From: Rozella allomycis CSF55
Taxonomy: Eukaryota; Rozellomycota
DNA length: 64,000 bases
Direction: 5' to 3'
NCBI GenBank assembly: GCA_000442015.1
Contig: KE560848.1
Span: 200,037 to 264,036, forward strand
Part shown: one piece after another, positions 24,911-35,911 of the stretch
Numbering within the stretch: the first letter of the stretch is position 1
How the letters are laid out: every line of letters begins with the position of its first letter
Notes under the pieces: model-generated
What the model was told of the DNA's origin: nothing
The model's database searches: none
Seen by the model: the letters and a program-made list of their open reading frames with translations, nothing else
Program-made: the position numbers and the translations under genes

Positions 24911-25682
24911 TTATTTAAATTTAATTTCTCGCTTCACTATATTGAACAATTGATCTTGAACTATTGGCGGTAAATGGAAATTGGATATTTTAATCTCCGT
25001 GGGTTCGCATTCAGCTACGTTTTTATTTTTGCGCTGTTTGTAGTGGAAATTCTTATCGTTCTCAAACCCAAATCGATTCAACCTGAATTTTGTATTTTTA
25101 TTTCTCATATTTAGAGGTATGGATTTCCCAACAATACCAAAATTATTCATTGATTTCCCTGTTAACTAACATTAAGCAAGTTTACCTGGCGAAGACAATG
25201 ACAACTGGGAAATTTGAGGACTCGTGTATACGTATTGCTCCTTTCGTCTTATATTACCAATGGATCTTTGAACATGGTCTATTGCAGCGATTTGAAGTGT
25301 CTGATATGAGCTAACTACTTTGTAATTTTTCACATCAATCAATGAATAATATGAAGAAGTGTTGGTTGGAATTGTGTAATCAGTAAATGTATTGCAACTC
25401 GATACGCTAGAAGCTGTAGAACATTTCCTGTCAAATTCAGCGTCGAGACTTTCAGAGTAACATTCTATAGCCTCGACTATTTTAAATAACCCTTCTCCCC
25501 CATCTTGAGATAGAATAGGTAAAGGATTATGATAGATGTAATTTTTTTCTATTCTTACTTATTAAATTAGGTATACCTTTGTTATCAGGACTGCCAATTG
25601 TAAAATTGTGAGTTTTGACTTGATTAGTGTCAATGTCAATAGCGTCACAGAGACTATTCAATGACAAATTTTGAGAGTTCAT
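24911..25682 (-). CDS. Hypothetical protein, 238 aa
   Basis: Three exons, 25577..25682, 25186..25548 and 24911..25158, joined by introns of 28 nt (25549..25576) and 27 nt (25159..25185). Both introns have GTA...TAG or GTAAAC...CAG ends and give one uninterrupted frame. The product is polar, Ser/Thr/Asn-rich, with a basic C-terminal part (RNKNTKFRLNRFGF) and no membrane segment or signal peptide. No family recognised. It converges on the AT-hook gene, the stops being 40 bp apart. Confidence 0.65.
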
Positions 25683-25976
25683 CTTTTATTACAGGCAAAT
25701 TGAGTTATTTTACCTTTTAAGGTTTCCTAGTCAAAAGAATGCACTAGACAATTTTATTGTAAACAAATAGAATGCTTAAAAATATAATCGATAATAAAAT
25801 TTATAGTAATAACTAATAGCTATTAATAATTAAATTATAAGTATACACAAATATTAACTTGAAACATTCTCTAATCATGCGTCAATTCTATAAATGCCTG
25901 TCAGAAAATTTGAAAACGTGTAATGATAATTTCAAAATTAAAAATATTGATTAATGATGCATCTAATCGTATTTAT

Positions 25977-27093
25977 TTATTTAACTTTAACTTTTTTTCT
26001 CGCTGAGGTTTCCTTAATATCTGGAATTTCTTCCCACACCTTGTCGTCTGCGTCAATCTCAGTTTCTTCATTTGCAACACAAATAGATGTCAACCGTTGC
26101 TTTAAATAGATCTTTTTAATTTAAATTGCTATGCTTACTTTCTTGAGCACTTTGCGGGTCGCTAAATCTATTACCCTGGCATGCCTGTCAATGGAGGCTG
26201 CATATATACTTTCATCTTTGATAAATAAACAGGATATACAACCAGGAAGTCCGGAAATAGTCCATATTCTCGCTCCAGTTGTCGGCGCAATACCGTAAAT
26301 ACTACCAATTGTATCTGAGACGGCAATAACGTTCTCAGTGCACGCGATTGCTTTGAATGCAACATCGCCTATCTTTACATCGACAATCGGTCGTTTTTGT
26401 TTTTGAATATCGTAAACGCGTATCTAATCAGTATAAATGACCACTGTTACTTCACTATTCAATGTTCCTGTAGCAATAGTATGTTTATTTATAAAACTCA
26501 TACATGAGATATCAACGGCGACACGAATATTCAATTTATCATGCTTGACGTTTTTTGCTTTCCAAAAAGGATCAGCCAATTTAGTTTTTAAAATTTCTAA
26601 TATAGAATAAACATTAACGCATCGCTCCTTTCCAGCAACTGCAAAATTTTCCTCAAATCCAGATAAACACCTCAAGTCTTTCCCGAGATCAAATTTCAGA
26701 CACTCATCATTTACTATACTTTGCAAAAAGAGGTGACCTTCTGCAGTACAACATACAAAATTCCTATCAAAAAAGGCATGGAATATTACTCTTCGTAGAC
26801 GTGAGCACCAATAAATGGAAAGCCGTTATTTTCAAACTCCCATTGTTTCTCTATGTCTCCATTCATATCTATAAGCTCTACTAAGCCAGAATTTCTAAAA
26901 ACTAAAATCTTTTCAATCATTTTTTATGACTGTACGTTATTTTTGTATGGTAACAAATTTGAGATGGCTTGCTTTTTATCAACTTGTCCAAATTTATTTG
27001 TTTTTGTTTCTCCTCCTGAATTATTTATGCCTATACCTTAAAAAACTGTTATTTACTTTTGACTAGACCGCTTTCATCGCCGACAAATATCAT
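25977..27093 (-). CDS. NSA1: WDR74/Nsa1-like ribosome biogenesis WD-repeat protein
   Basis: Nucleolar factor of 60S subunit maturation. Six exons: 27057..27093, 26936..27030, 26790..26908, 26451..26763, 26139..26423 and 25977..26111 (introns 26-27 nt) give 327 aa. The N-terminus MIFVGDESGLVK, the propeller segment RVYDIQKQKRPI, and the last blade SIDRHARVIDLATRKVLKKIYLKQRLTSI followed by an acidic-then-basic tail (ADDKVWEEIP... ARKKVKVK) are the layout of WDR74/Nsa1. No raw ORF exceeds 100 aa, so only splicing reveals the gene. Confidence 0.82.
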
Positions 27094-27319
27094 GGCCAAC
27101 GAGTCAACGACAAGGGTGAGAAAAGTCGTATGGATTTTGAAACTAGTTTAACTTATAGCGCTTTAGTCCATATTATTCAAGTTTACCCATGAACTATTGA
27201 ATGGCAAGAACACCTATTGATAGAGGGGCTACTAGTGATAGACTTGTGTTAGTCGTTAATTATAATAGTGAATAGTAGTAGCCTTTATTTTTTAATTGTG
27301 ATTCCCCATTCTTCTGTAT

Positions 27320-28012
27320 TTAAAATGATTTACTTCGTGAATTTATCAATCGCTCTTTCTTGTTCAAAACAAATTCCATAAAAGTTTTCACAAAATTCAT
27401 TCTTTTTCCCTTAATACTCAAATCTTCATCCTTTTTTTGAACTATTTGTCGTTAACACGTACCTTACCACTAGATGGAATAACATTTTCGTTCGCCCCAA
27501 GAGAGACAAAGAACAAAAAGGGAACAAGCCAAACAAATAAACTAAAAAATGTAGCTACCTGAATTATTTTCTTTTAATTAATTATAATACCTTTGAATAC
27601 GCGAAATAATAGCTCGTGAAATAGAAAAACCAAACAAAATGATCAATCACAGCTAATAAAGCTGAGATTATTAATTTTGGAGAAGTAACATCAATGTTCG
27701 GAAAATCATCCAGTAAATGTAAATAATACACATGACAAAATATGGAAAACAAAGTTCGAAAAAATGAAATGGAATCACTCACCCAAACTATTATATGAGA
27801 AACAATAACTGCCTTTCATGATATATTATTATTAACTGTACATTAATCAAGATTTTGAGACATTTTTTCGTGTACACTGTGTGCTCTTCAATGAATTCCG
27901 TTATATACAAAAGACCGCAAGCTATTGACAAAACTACAAAAAGCTTACCGATACAAAGAATAGCAATTGCACCCATTAATAGAGCACCTATATAAACGTA
28001 AAACTGCAGCAT
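27320..28012 (-). CDS. SVP26: SVP26/TEX261-like ER-Golgi membrane protein
   Basis: Cargo receptor for ER export of Golgi membrane proteins. Exons 27949..28012, 27842..27921, 27591..27812, 27468..27558 and 27320..27441 give 192 aa, the usual family length. Four hydrophobic segments. Conserved blocks: GLLYITEFIEEHTVYTKK, LDDFPNIDVTSPKLIISALL, and VWLVPFLFFVSLGANENVIPSS, ending in a basic cytosolic tail. The first intron (27922..27948) is 27 nt with no stop, so retention would add nine residues (GKLFVVLSI) and still read through. The spliced form matches the family's N-terminal length, but the retained form also aligns with the yeast LSIASGLYY stretch. Confidence 0.85.
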
Positions 28013-28197
28013 AGAATTTACACAATTTCACAAAAGGACTTTGGCTTCCCTTATCCAAACGTTTTTAATAGAGATATATAAATTCCGTTGAATCTATTTC
28101 AAACTAAGCGTCAAAAAGGGGAAATGTAATTTTATTTGAATAAATTGTAAAGTGTAAAAGACGAAGCGTAACCTGAATTATATTTTTATTCAATGAA

Positions 28198-29462
28198 TTA
28201 TATCAGCCCGATATCCTTCACGTTACGGAAAATAATAATACCGACTATATTGTTCAGGACTTTGGTCAATTGGGACTTGTCTGTAGCTTTAGTAAAATGA
28301 GTGTGAATGATTCTTTCGGTATTTTTGTTGCATTTTAAGAATTTTTTTCTCATAAACTTTTTGGCTGCTTCCAATTCGCTTATACCTTGAACTGAATTAT
28401 AGTCTTCGAATACGGATTTCAGAGATAGCGTGGGAAGGAGCATTTCAAAGATATCTGTCTTGTTCAAAAATAAGATAAAATGTCTGTCTCTCAAAAATTG
28501 ATTATTCACCATGGATTCGAAAAGATCAAGTGCGTCATGGATTCGCCTCTGTGATGAAATTGAAATTAATATTACAATAGTAGGATCTTCTTCCATGAAT
28601 TGGGCATATGAGCTTAACGAGGCCACAAAAATCACTGCATCAACATTGCTTTTCTAAAGAAAAACGTTCTTCTACCTGAACAAAGAAAGCCACTTATTCC
28701 TTGATGTTTTAGCCCCTGAAACATCTATGACATTCATTATGATATCATTGTTCATTTTAAACTTATGTTCAGAGATATCTTGAGTTGCATATCTAGAGTA
28801 CAGGATATCCGATTCTTCAACATTATAGTCTTCAGACAGAACCCTTTCTATATTTTCATCTTTAAGCCAGCTTTTTTAGTCATGATTAATTTATTTACTA
28901 TCGGCAATTGTCAGGGAGAGAATTCATTTCGGCCTGATTTATGATGCCCGAAATCACCGACCTTTCGATTGAGTTTATTAATAACGCGTTTGATCTATCT
29001 GCGTCTGAAAGTTCGATGGAATCTTTTTCGAAATCTAAAACTTCTGGGCAATCATAGTTGTAATAGTACGACAAGGCGGCCTTGACGATGATGAGTGATT
29101 ACAAGCATTACTTTGACGTCCTCATTGAAAAGGGCTTTGTATTCTTCCTTATCAAGGAGAACTCTGGATAGTTGTCGATATATTTTCTTAATGTTATGCA
29201 TAACGATGATCTTGCTTTGAGTCTTGTCCGTTTCACTGAAACCTTTGGTGGAGCTGTAAGCAATTTTCATTTGCTTTAAAACAGTGGTTTTACCGCTATC
29301 AGAAGCGCCTAGTTATAAATATTGGCTTAATTTACCAAGAAGAATGATGTTCTGGGTTTTATCAAATTCAAATTTCTCTTCAGCTAATTGTGCATCAATT
29401 TTAAGGCTGTTTTGTTTGGATAATTCTTGTTCTGATGCACTATCAGGTGCACAGAAGAACAT
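28198..29462 (-). CDS. Divergent heterotrimeric G-protein alpha subunit
   Basis: Signal-transducing GTPase acting below GPCRs at the plasma membrane. Exons 29336..29462, 29112..29308, 28899..29080, 28676..28870 and 28198..28648 give 383 aa. P-loop GASDSGKTTVLKQMKI; helical domain; switch I with the retained Arg in ILYSRYATQDI; switch II DVSGAKTSRNKW; then VIFVASLSSYAQ, FLNKTDIF (G4) and HFTKATD (G5, usually TCAT). The switch II DVGGQR of canonical subunits has become DVSGAK, so the catalytic Gln is lost. The N-terminus begins MFFCAP, without the MG myristoylation start but with a Cys at position 4. It is 59 bp from the Rab GDI gene on the same strand. Confidence 0.88.
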
Positions 29463-29521
29463 TTAATGTGTTTAAAATTGATTGTTTTGGTTTACAATTG
29501 TATAGTATTTAAGCAAATTTA

Positions 29522-31032
29522 TTAATTTTGTTGTTTATTTGGTGGATTGCTCAAATCCAAAGGTTTTCCCGTTACTCTTTCATAGACGTCTTTGATGTCA
29601 TTGCAGACAGTTTCAAAGTGAGATGTTGCGTCAAAAGTACGGGTGACGAATACGTTATCATGTTTTCCGTCATCCATGGGTTCTTTGAGATCGCTTATTG
29701 TTACAAACTTGTCACAAATATGACCTAGCAAAGCATAAGCAGGCTCAATTTCTTTTTCGGGTAAAGAAGTTTCACAGATGGTGCTAACTATGGCAATGTA
29801 ATAACCATTAGCGCAAACCTTGAAAAATCAACTAAACTTTTATACTTTGTGCATGGAGGAGACACAAGCAATATAAATATCAGTTTTGCGACTCAATTGG
29901 CGTTGAGGAATAATAATCTGGCATGAATCCGCATCCCCGGTATTTGGAATTGGTTGTTTTAAAAGACAAATGGAACGAATAACTTTGCCAATGACTTTAG
30001 ATTTATCAGGGAAATAAGAAGGATCTCCAATGACCATGCCACATTTAGCAACCTTCTTAGAACAGAAATAAAAGATTACTTCTTGGCCAGATTTGACTCC
30101 AACAACAATTCCATTTTCCATAACTAGGCCATCGAATGGTTTATCCAACATGTAGGTACCCCCATATATGGCACTCAATCTATTTTTAGCTCAAATGATC
30201 TTTTACCTTGCAAACCCTTGTGGTAATTCTGAAAGGCCATACATTGGGTAAATATAAGGACTTTTTCCATACTTTGCCAATGAAGAAACATACAACGTGA
30301 TTCTATCAAATGTCTCAATGGCTGCCTTATTCAAGTATTCTTCATCTGGATGAAGTGCCATTGCGTGGCCAATGAAATCTTGCGTTCCAGATTCCAAGCC
30401 AAACTTTTGAAAGACCTTTTATTCTAAAGAGAATTTTCTACTTGAAGCATTGTGGTTTTCTCTAAATCAATTCCTTGATGTGTATTTGGATCCTCGTGCT
30501 TGTAATTTTGAATAAACTCAAAGAAGGACTTTGCTCGGCGTTTCTCAAAGAATCCCATCAATGGAGACGTTACTGCCTCCATTTGTGTTGCAGGCACTTT
30601 GGAAATTTTGCCATCTCGATACACAAACGATCCTGCAATTTGTTGGAATTCCAAATATCTTGTCACATCAGTATACAATAGAATTTTAACCAATTCACCA
30701 TTGGCCATCTTTTTAATTTTTAAGATCTACCTTTACCATAAACTTTGGAACCAAATCAATGTTGTAATCCCTATCCTTTCCATAATCCGCTGGCGGTGAT
30801 TGCCCATCCTTGAATTTTTTAAACATCTTTTTTTCTAAACTAAAATGTATTACTTGTGTCAAATTCAGTGAAGCACACTCGCCTCCATAATAGTCATTTC
30901 TATCCATGTGCAATACCTTTTTCCCTTCCATGGACAATAAAGACGACAAAACGCATTCAGAAAGACCAGTTCCTAGAACTACAACATCGTATTTCTCATC
31001 CTACAATCACCAGCTATGACATAACATACCAT
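29522..31032 (-). CDS. GDI1: Rab GDP-dissociation inhibitor
   Basis: Extracts prenylated Rab GTPases from membranes and recycles them. Exons 31030..31032, 30854..31000, 30737..30826, 30442..30708, 30207..30415, 29846..30179 and 29522..29818 give 448 aa, the normal GDI length. Landmarks: [48 protein letters not shown] across the 28-nt intron 30709..30736, [35 protein letters not shown]. The first coding exon would be only the ATG, followed by a 29-nt intron. The 27-nt intron 30827..30853 has no in-frame stop. The tail ends [12 protein letters not shown]. Confidence 0.93.
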
Positions 31033-31301
31033 TGAAATCTCCAGGGTTAGTGTATTTCAAAATTCAACAGCAAATAAAGTCGAAAAACTATTTATTACTC
31101 CAAAATAAAAAACATAACCTATGGCAAATTTGATTTTAAGTATCACTGTATCATTGTAAAGTATGCGATCTGCACTTTCAAGATAGATGATATTAATAAT
31201 CAACTTTAAATAAATCATACACTAATTTATTTTTACATCTCGATTATTTGTCTAATTTTTAATTACTGACTTTCGGAATTTCTGTTGTCAGTTGTCACTA
31301 A

Positions 31302-32597
31302 ATGGGTGAGGTAACAAAGGTTAACACTGACGCATTACTACAATATGAAGTGCCTTTCATCAAGGTATAGAATGAAGAAATAATTCTATTTAGATACCTT
31401 ATGAGCAGTATAAGAAGCAATATAGGCAATTGCAAAAGGTTACCGAAAGGGATTTACAAACTTTCTCCAACCAACTAAAAGATATTCCAGGATTAATAAG
31501 ATCAGGGAAAAGAAAACCTGAAGATATCAAAAAATCTGTGACTCAATACATGAAATCTATGAAGAAGAAAGTCGATGATATTTATGACGAAAACCAAAAC
31601 ACTACAAGTAGCCTGACCAAGAGAATAAAGCTTATGAATTGTTTTGAGAATATCAAACAAATGGAAGATCCAGATTTTAATGTTTGGACAAGCACTTTAT
31701 TGGAAAGACTAATCGTTGACTATTTGCTCAGAAATGATTTGAATCAAACAGCAAATCACATTTATAATTCATTGCCTATAAAAGTAAAATCATGAAAAAG
31801 TTCACAAAGGATTTTCTAGACCTTGATTTCTATGCAAGCTCAAAAAGAATTGCTTTATCATTGAAAAACAAGAATTGTTCAGGTAAAAATAGTTTACAGC
31901 TGGAATAAGATGCGCTTGTTTGGTGCTCTGAGAATAAAACTTACCTCAAGAAGACCAAAAGTGATATCGAGTTTCAGTTGAGATTTCAAGAGTATGTTGA
32001 GCTTTGCTCTCAAAGAAAAATTTCTGATGCTATTTCTTATTGCAAAAAATATTTGATTCCTTGGAGAGAAACTCATCTCGAGGCTATCCAAAGGGCCGCG
32101 GCACTGATTGCTTTTAGTCCTTCTACGTCGTGTCCTGTCTATAAGGTAACGAATGCTGGTCATAAAAATAGAAACTCTATGAAACCTCTAGATGGGACAC
32201 ACTTGTTTCCAATTTTTATAAAGAATGTTTTAAATTGGTAGGATTGCCGGAAAGTTCATTCTTAATTACTGCTCTAGAAGCTGGACTTTCGAGTCTGAAA
32301 ACATCCATTTGCTCTCAGCCAAATAACGTAAATATTAATTGCCCTGTTTGCAATCATGAAATTTCAAAGTTTGCATCCAAGCTTCCATGTGCTCATCACA
32401 TAAATTCTCGAATAGTATGCAGAATTAGTGGGCTTGTGATGGATGAACATAATCCACCACTTATGCTACCAAACGGCAAGGTTTATTCGACAAAAGCGTT
32501 GACTGAAATGGCTAATGTCTCTGAAGGCAAAATCACTTGCCCAAGGACTGGATCAGTTTATCAATTTAGTGACTTGCGAAAGTGCTACGTACTTTGA
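31302..32597 (+). CDS. FYV10: GID/CTLH E3 ligase subunit (GID9/Fyv10/MAEA)
   Basis: Catalytic-side subunit of the GID/CTLH ubiquitin ligase. Exons 31302..31364, 31394..31783, 31810..31882, 31910..32145 and 32172..32597 give 395 aa. A LisH-type segment (LLERLIVDYLLRNDLNQTANHI) leads to a CTLH region (IEFQLRFQEYVELCSQRKISDAISYCKK), then CRA, and a degenerate RING with CPVCNHEISKFAS, SRIVCRISGLVMDEHNPPLM and LPNGKVYS. The C-terminus (CPRTGSVYQFSDLRKCYVL) is the conserved MAEA ending. Introns are 26-29 nt and each restores the frame. Confidence 0.92.
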
Positions 32598-32695
32598 AAA
32601 AAATAAAAGTAGTTTTACCGAATTTTATTTTCATCATTCTTTGTTGACTCTTTGCCATTGCAACATCACACCTTGACAACGATTTTAGGTACGTG

Positions 32696-35600
32696 ATGTC
32701 TGACCCAAACATTATCAAAGACGATGCTGAATATAAATCCCAACCACAATTGGTAAAAAATATTAATGGACATGATAGGAAAGTAATATGGAGATCGACA
32801 AGGGTGAAAGTGGATTGAATGGTAGCGGCATAGATAAGAGCCAGGAAGAGAAATTTGAGCAAATCGAGGCAGAGTATCAAAAGACAATGGTGGAATTAGC
32901 AGAGGATCCAATGCTCCAAAAATTTAAAGTTGAGTATGAAAAGATCCACAGAATATTATTGAAATCTCGTGAAAATGAAAAAAAGCTGATTCAGAAATGC
33001 AAAGATATTGGGCAGGAATTGTCGTTATCTACTAGCAAAGTTCAGCAGGCGATGAAAATGTCACAAGCTGATAGAACAACAATTGCTAATTTGAACAAGG
33101 AGATTGAAAAGGCGTGGAAGATGGTGGAAACCTCTAATGAAAAGGAAGCAAAATCGCGAGAAGGAATACAACAGTTGAAGATGGAGATTGCTAATTTGCA
33201 AAAAATGATCGAAGGAGGAACAGGGTTGAGCATCGACCAAGAGAGGGCGGTGAATGAATTGATTCATGTAAGGGGAATAAACTTTGTAGATTTAGATTAA
33301 AGAGGAGTTGACTAAAGAGAGAGATTCACAGTTGAACACGATTGTTAGTTTGAGGAATGAGATTTCCGAGTTGACACAACGAATTAGGACTATGGATGCT
33401 GAAAAGACGGAAGCTGAGCATGAAATATCGACGTTGAAAGATTTGATAGCAACGAAAAAGAGTGAAGGGGATAGAGAGCAAAGGAACAAAGACAAGTTAG
33501 AAAAGGAGTTGAAAGAGGCAAGAACGGTTATTGAAGCTAAGAATGCTGAAGTGAGAAGCAAGCAAGACATGGTGAATAAAACCAAAGAAGAAATCAATAG
33601 AATGGAAACGCAAATGCGAGAGCAAAAAATGTTGTTGGAAAAGGCTCAAAAAGACCAAGAGACATTGACGACGAGGTAAGAGGAATGAATTTTTTTAACA
33701 AGGTAAAACATTACAATGCAAAATAAAGGTCAATCAAGTTGCAGCAAGATTTTGAAGAGCAAATCTTGGCGACTTCAACAATGTTGGCAGAGAATCAGCA
33801 AAAGGCGAATGATTTAAGAATAAAAGAAGAAGAAATTTTAAGAATAAAAGAAGAAATTAAAAGCGTTAATAAAATTAAAGTAAAAAGCGAAAGAAAGCAA
33901 AACAGGAAAATTTGTCACGAAAAATCAAGCAATTGGAGGAGCAAAAATATGAAGCGGAGCAACAAAGAGATAATATTAAAGTAATGTGTGAAACTGGGTA
34001 AAAAAGAATATAAATCATACGTTTGAACGAGAGATTGAAGGATTGAAGAAGGCGGCTGAGCAAGATAAAAAAGCTTTGGAGGATTTAGTTAGGGAGAGAG
34101 ATATTTTGAATAGGAGTGTGGTGAAAGCGAACAATTCCACTACAAAGCAATCAAATCTTGTTAAAATTAATGAGCAAGCAATAAGAAATTTAGAGAATGA
34201 GATTTCTAGTTATAAAGAAGAAGCTTCAAAGCAAAGAAAGGTAAAAGGGGGTTGAGATTTAGAATAGGTAAATTTTTATTTTCTATTTTGAAAGATTATT
34301 TTTCAATTAGAAAAGGAGAGAGATAAATACATTTCAGAAGCAACGGAAATACAAGCGCTATTTCATCAGTCTTTGGAAGATTTGAAGATGAAGGAATTGG
34401 AAATTTTTGATTTAAAAAAGAAGATTTCCGAATCTGAAACTAAATTGAAGCAGCAGCAAGTATAAATGGTTTTAATGTTGAATAGAATTTGTATGAAGCT
34501 GTTCGTAGTGATAGAAACCTTTATAGCAAAAACTTGATAGAGAGCCAAGATGAAATAATGGAAATGAAGCGGAAATTAAAAATAATGAATCATCAAATAG
34601 AGCAACTGAAACAAGAAATTGGATCAAAAGAAGTAAATCTGAATTCTGAAATTTCAGAAATAGGCGGCCTTAGTTAAAGAGCATTTTGAGCATCAAAAAG
34701 TACAAAAAGAAAAAGAGAGTTTAAAAAATGAATTAAATAAATTAAAACAACAAAACGACTTGGCGCAACAATATATTCAGAATCAGTCAACAGAAGAACA
34801 AAAATTGAGACATATAATTAGTGAAGCTGACAAGGAAAAGGTGCAGCAAAAGAAGGAATTCGACTCTATCGTTCAAGAGAGAGTAAAGGGGATTTAAGGA
34901 TTCAAAAAGGATATTTTAGGAACACAATTAATAAGAAGGAATGATGAATTGGCCCTCTTGTATGAAAAAATAAAAATTCAGCAATCAACGTTGAACAAGG
35001 GTGAAATTCAATACAGAGAAAGACTTGAAGATTTGAGGGTTTTAAAATTAGAAATAAAGAGATTAAGAAGAGAAAAAAATCTTCTCCAATCTGAAACCGT
35101 CAACGTTGATGGATTAAGACAAGAAATTTACAGAATCCAAAGAGAATTGCTAAGGGAAAGAACCAAAGTGAAAGTGTTGGAAGAAGAATTGGAAAACCCA
35201 ATGAACATTCATCGTTGGAGAAAATTAGAAGGGAGCGATCCAGCGGCGTTTGAAATGATTCAGAAAATTCAAACTTTGCAAAAGAGATTAATTTCTAAAA
35301 CTGAAGATGTTGTGGAAAAAGAATTAATCATTCAATCAAAAGAAAAATTATACGTCGAGTTGAAGAATATTCTAGCCAGACAGCCTGGCCCTGAATTGGC
35401 TGAGCAAGTCAACGTTTATCAGCAACAACTGAAAAATAAAACTAGACAATTAAAAGTAAATAAATTTCTTTTTTTCTTTCTATTAAAGGCTATGGCTTCG
35501 GAACTAAACATGTACCAGGCTCAAGTCAATGAATATCGCTTTGAAATAGAAAGAATCAACAAAGACATGATTCATCTCAAAAAGAAATATTTTGATCAGA

Positions 35601-35792
35601 AAAAGAAAGAAATCAAAAGGTAAATTTTCATTATTTAAAGAAATCAAAAGGTAAATTTTCATTATTTTCTTTATCTGAAATCAGCCAAACTCTATCATTC
35701 CATCAATAGACCAAAATGGTCCTAAATTTGTTGGCGCGGGATTTAACATGAATACACTTAAAGCGTCAATAATAGAAGCTGAAGCGACTTGA
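32696..35792 (+). CDS. CFAP58: CFAP58 (CCDC147) cilia/flagella-associated coiled-coil protein
   Basis: Axoneme-associated coiled coil needed for motile cilia and sperm flagella in animals and found in flagellated protists. Rebuilt exons: 32696..32752, 32779..33267, 33296..33675, 33729..33879, 33906..33980, 34007..34240, 34295..34459, 34486..34632, 34664..34882, 34910..35455, 35489..35619, 35641..35650, 35685..35792, giving 903 aa (human protein about 870). Very conserved blocks: LYEAVRSDRNLYSKNL, MEMKRKLKIMNHQIEQLK, RRNDELALLYEKIKIQQS, HRWRKLEGSDPAAFEMIQKI, and a C-terminal NGPKFVGAGF. Two inter-exon gaps (33676..33728, 34241..34294) each look like two complete introns back to back. The last junction needs a 21-nt intron and a 10-nt exon. 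Presence of this gene argues for a flagellated stage. Confidence 0.92.
33676..33728 (+). other. Two abutting introns (27 + 26 nt) in CFAP58
   Basis: The 53-nt spacer splits exactly into 33676..33702 and 33703..33728. Each half starts GTAAAA or GTAAGA and ends AAG, like the normal introns of this locus, with no exon between. Removing the whole 53 nt restores the conserved reading frame. Confidence 0.6.
34241..34294 (+). other. Two abutting introns (27 + 27 nt) in CFAP58
   Basis: The spacer splits into 34241..34267 (GTAAAAG...AATAG) and 34268..34294 (GTAAATT...GAAAG). Removing both joins KQRK to IIFQLEKERD, as in CFAP58 orthologues. Confidence 0.6.
35606..35667 (+). repeat. Perfect 31-bp tandem duplication across a CFAP58 splice junction
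   Basis: Bases 35606..35636 and 35637..35667 are identical. The unit contains the end of an exon, the AG|GT junction and the start of an intron. The frame of the conserved C-terminus is kept only if a 21-nt segment of copy 1 (35620..35640) is spliced out and 10 nt of copy 2 are used as exon. Confidence 0.85.
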
Positions 35793-35911
35793 GTAAAGGA
35801 TTCAACTGGTCAAATATAGAGCATTTGTAAAAATAAATTGCATTTACCCATTTTAAATGTTTTTTATTTAAGATTTTAAATAGTTTGTTATTTAATTTAC
35901 ATTGTCACAGA

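Noticed and set aside
27582-28012. Separate small membrane-protein genes
   Set aside because: The fragments join through 26-32 nt introns into one SVP26/TEX261 protein of normal length.
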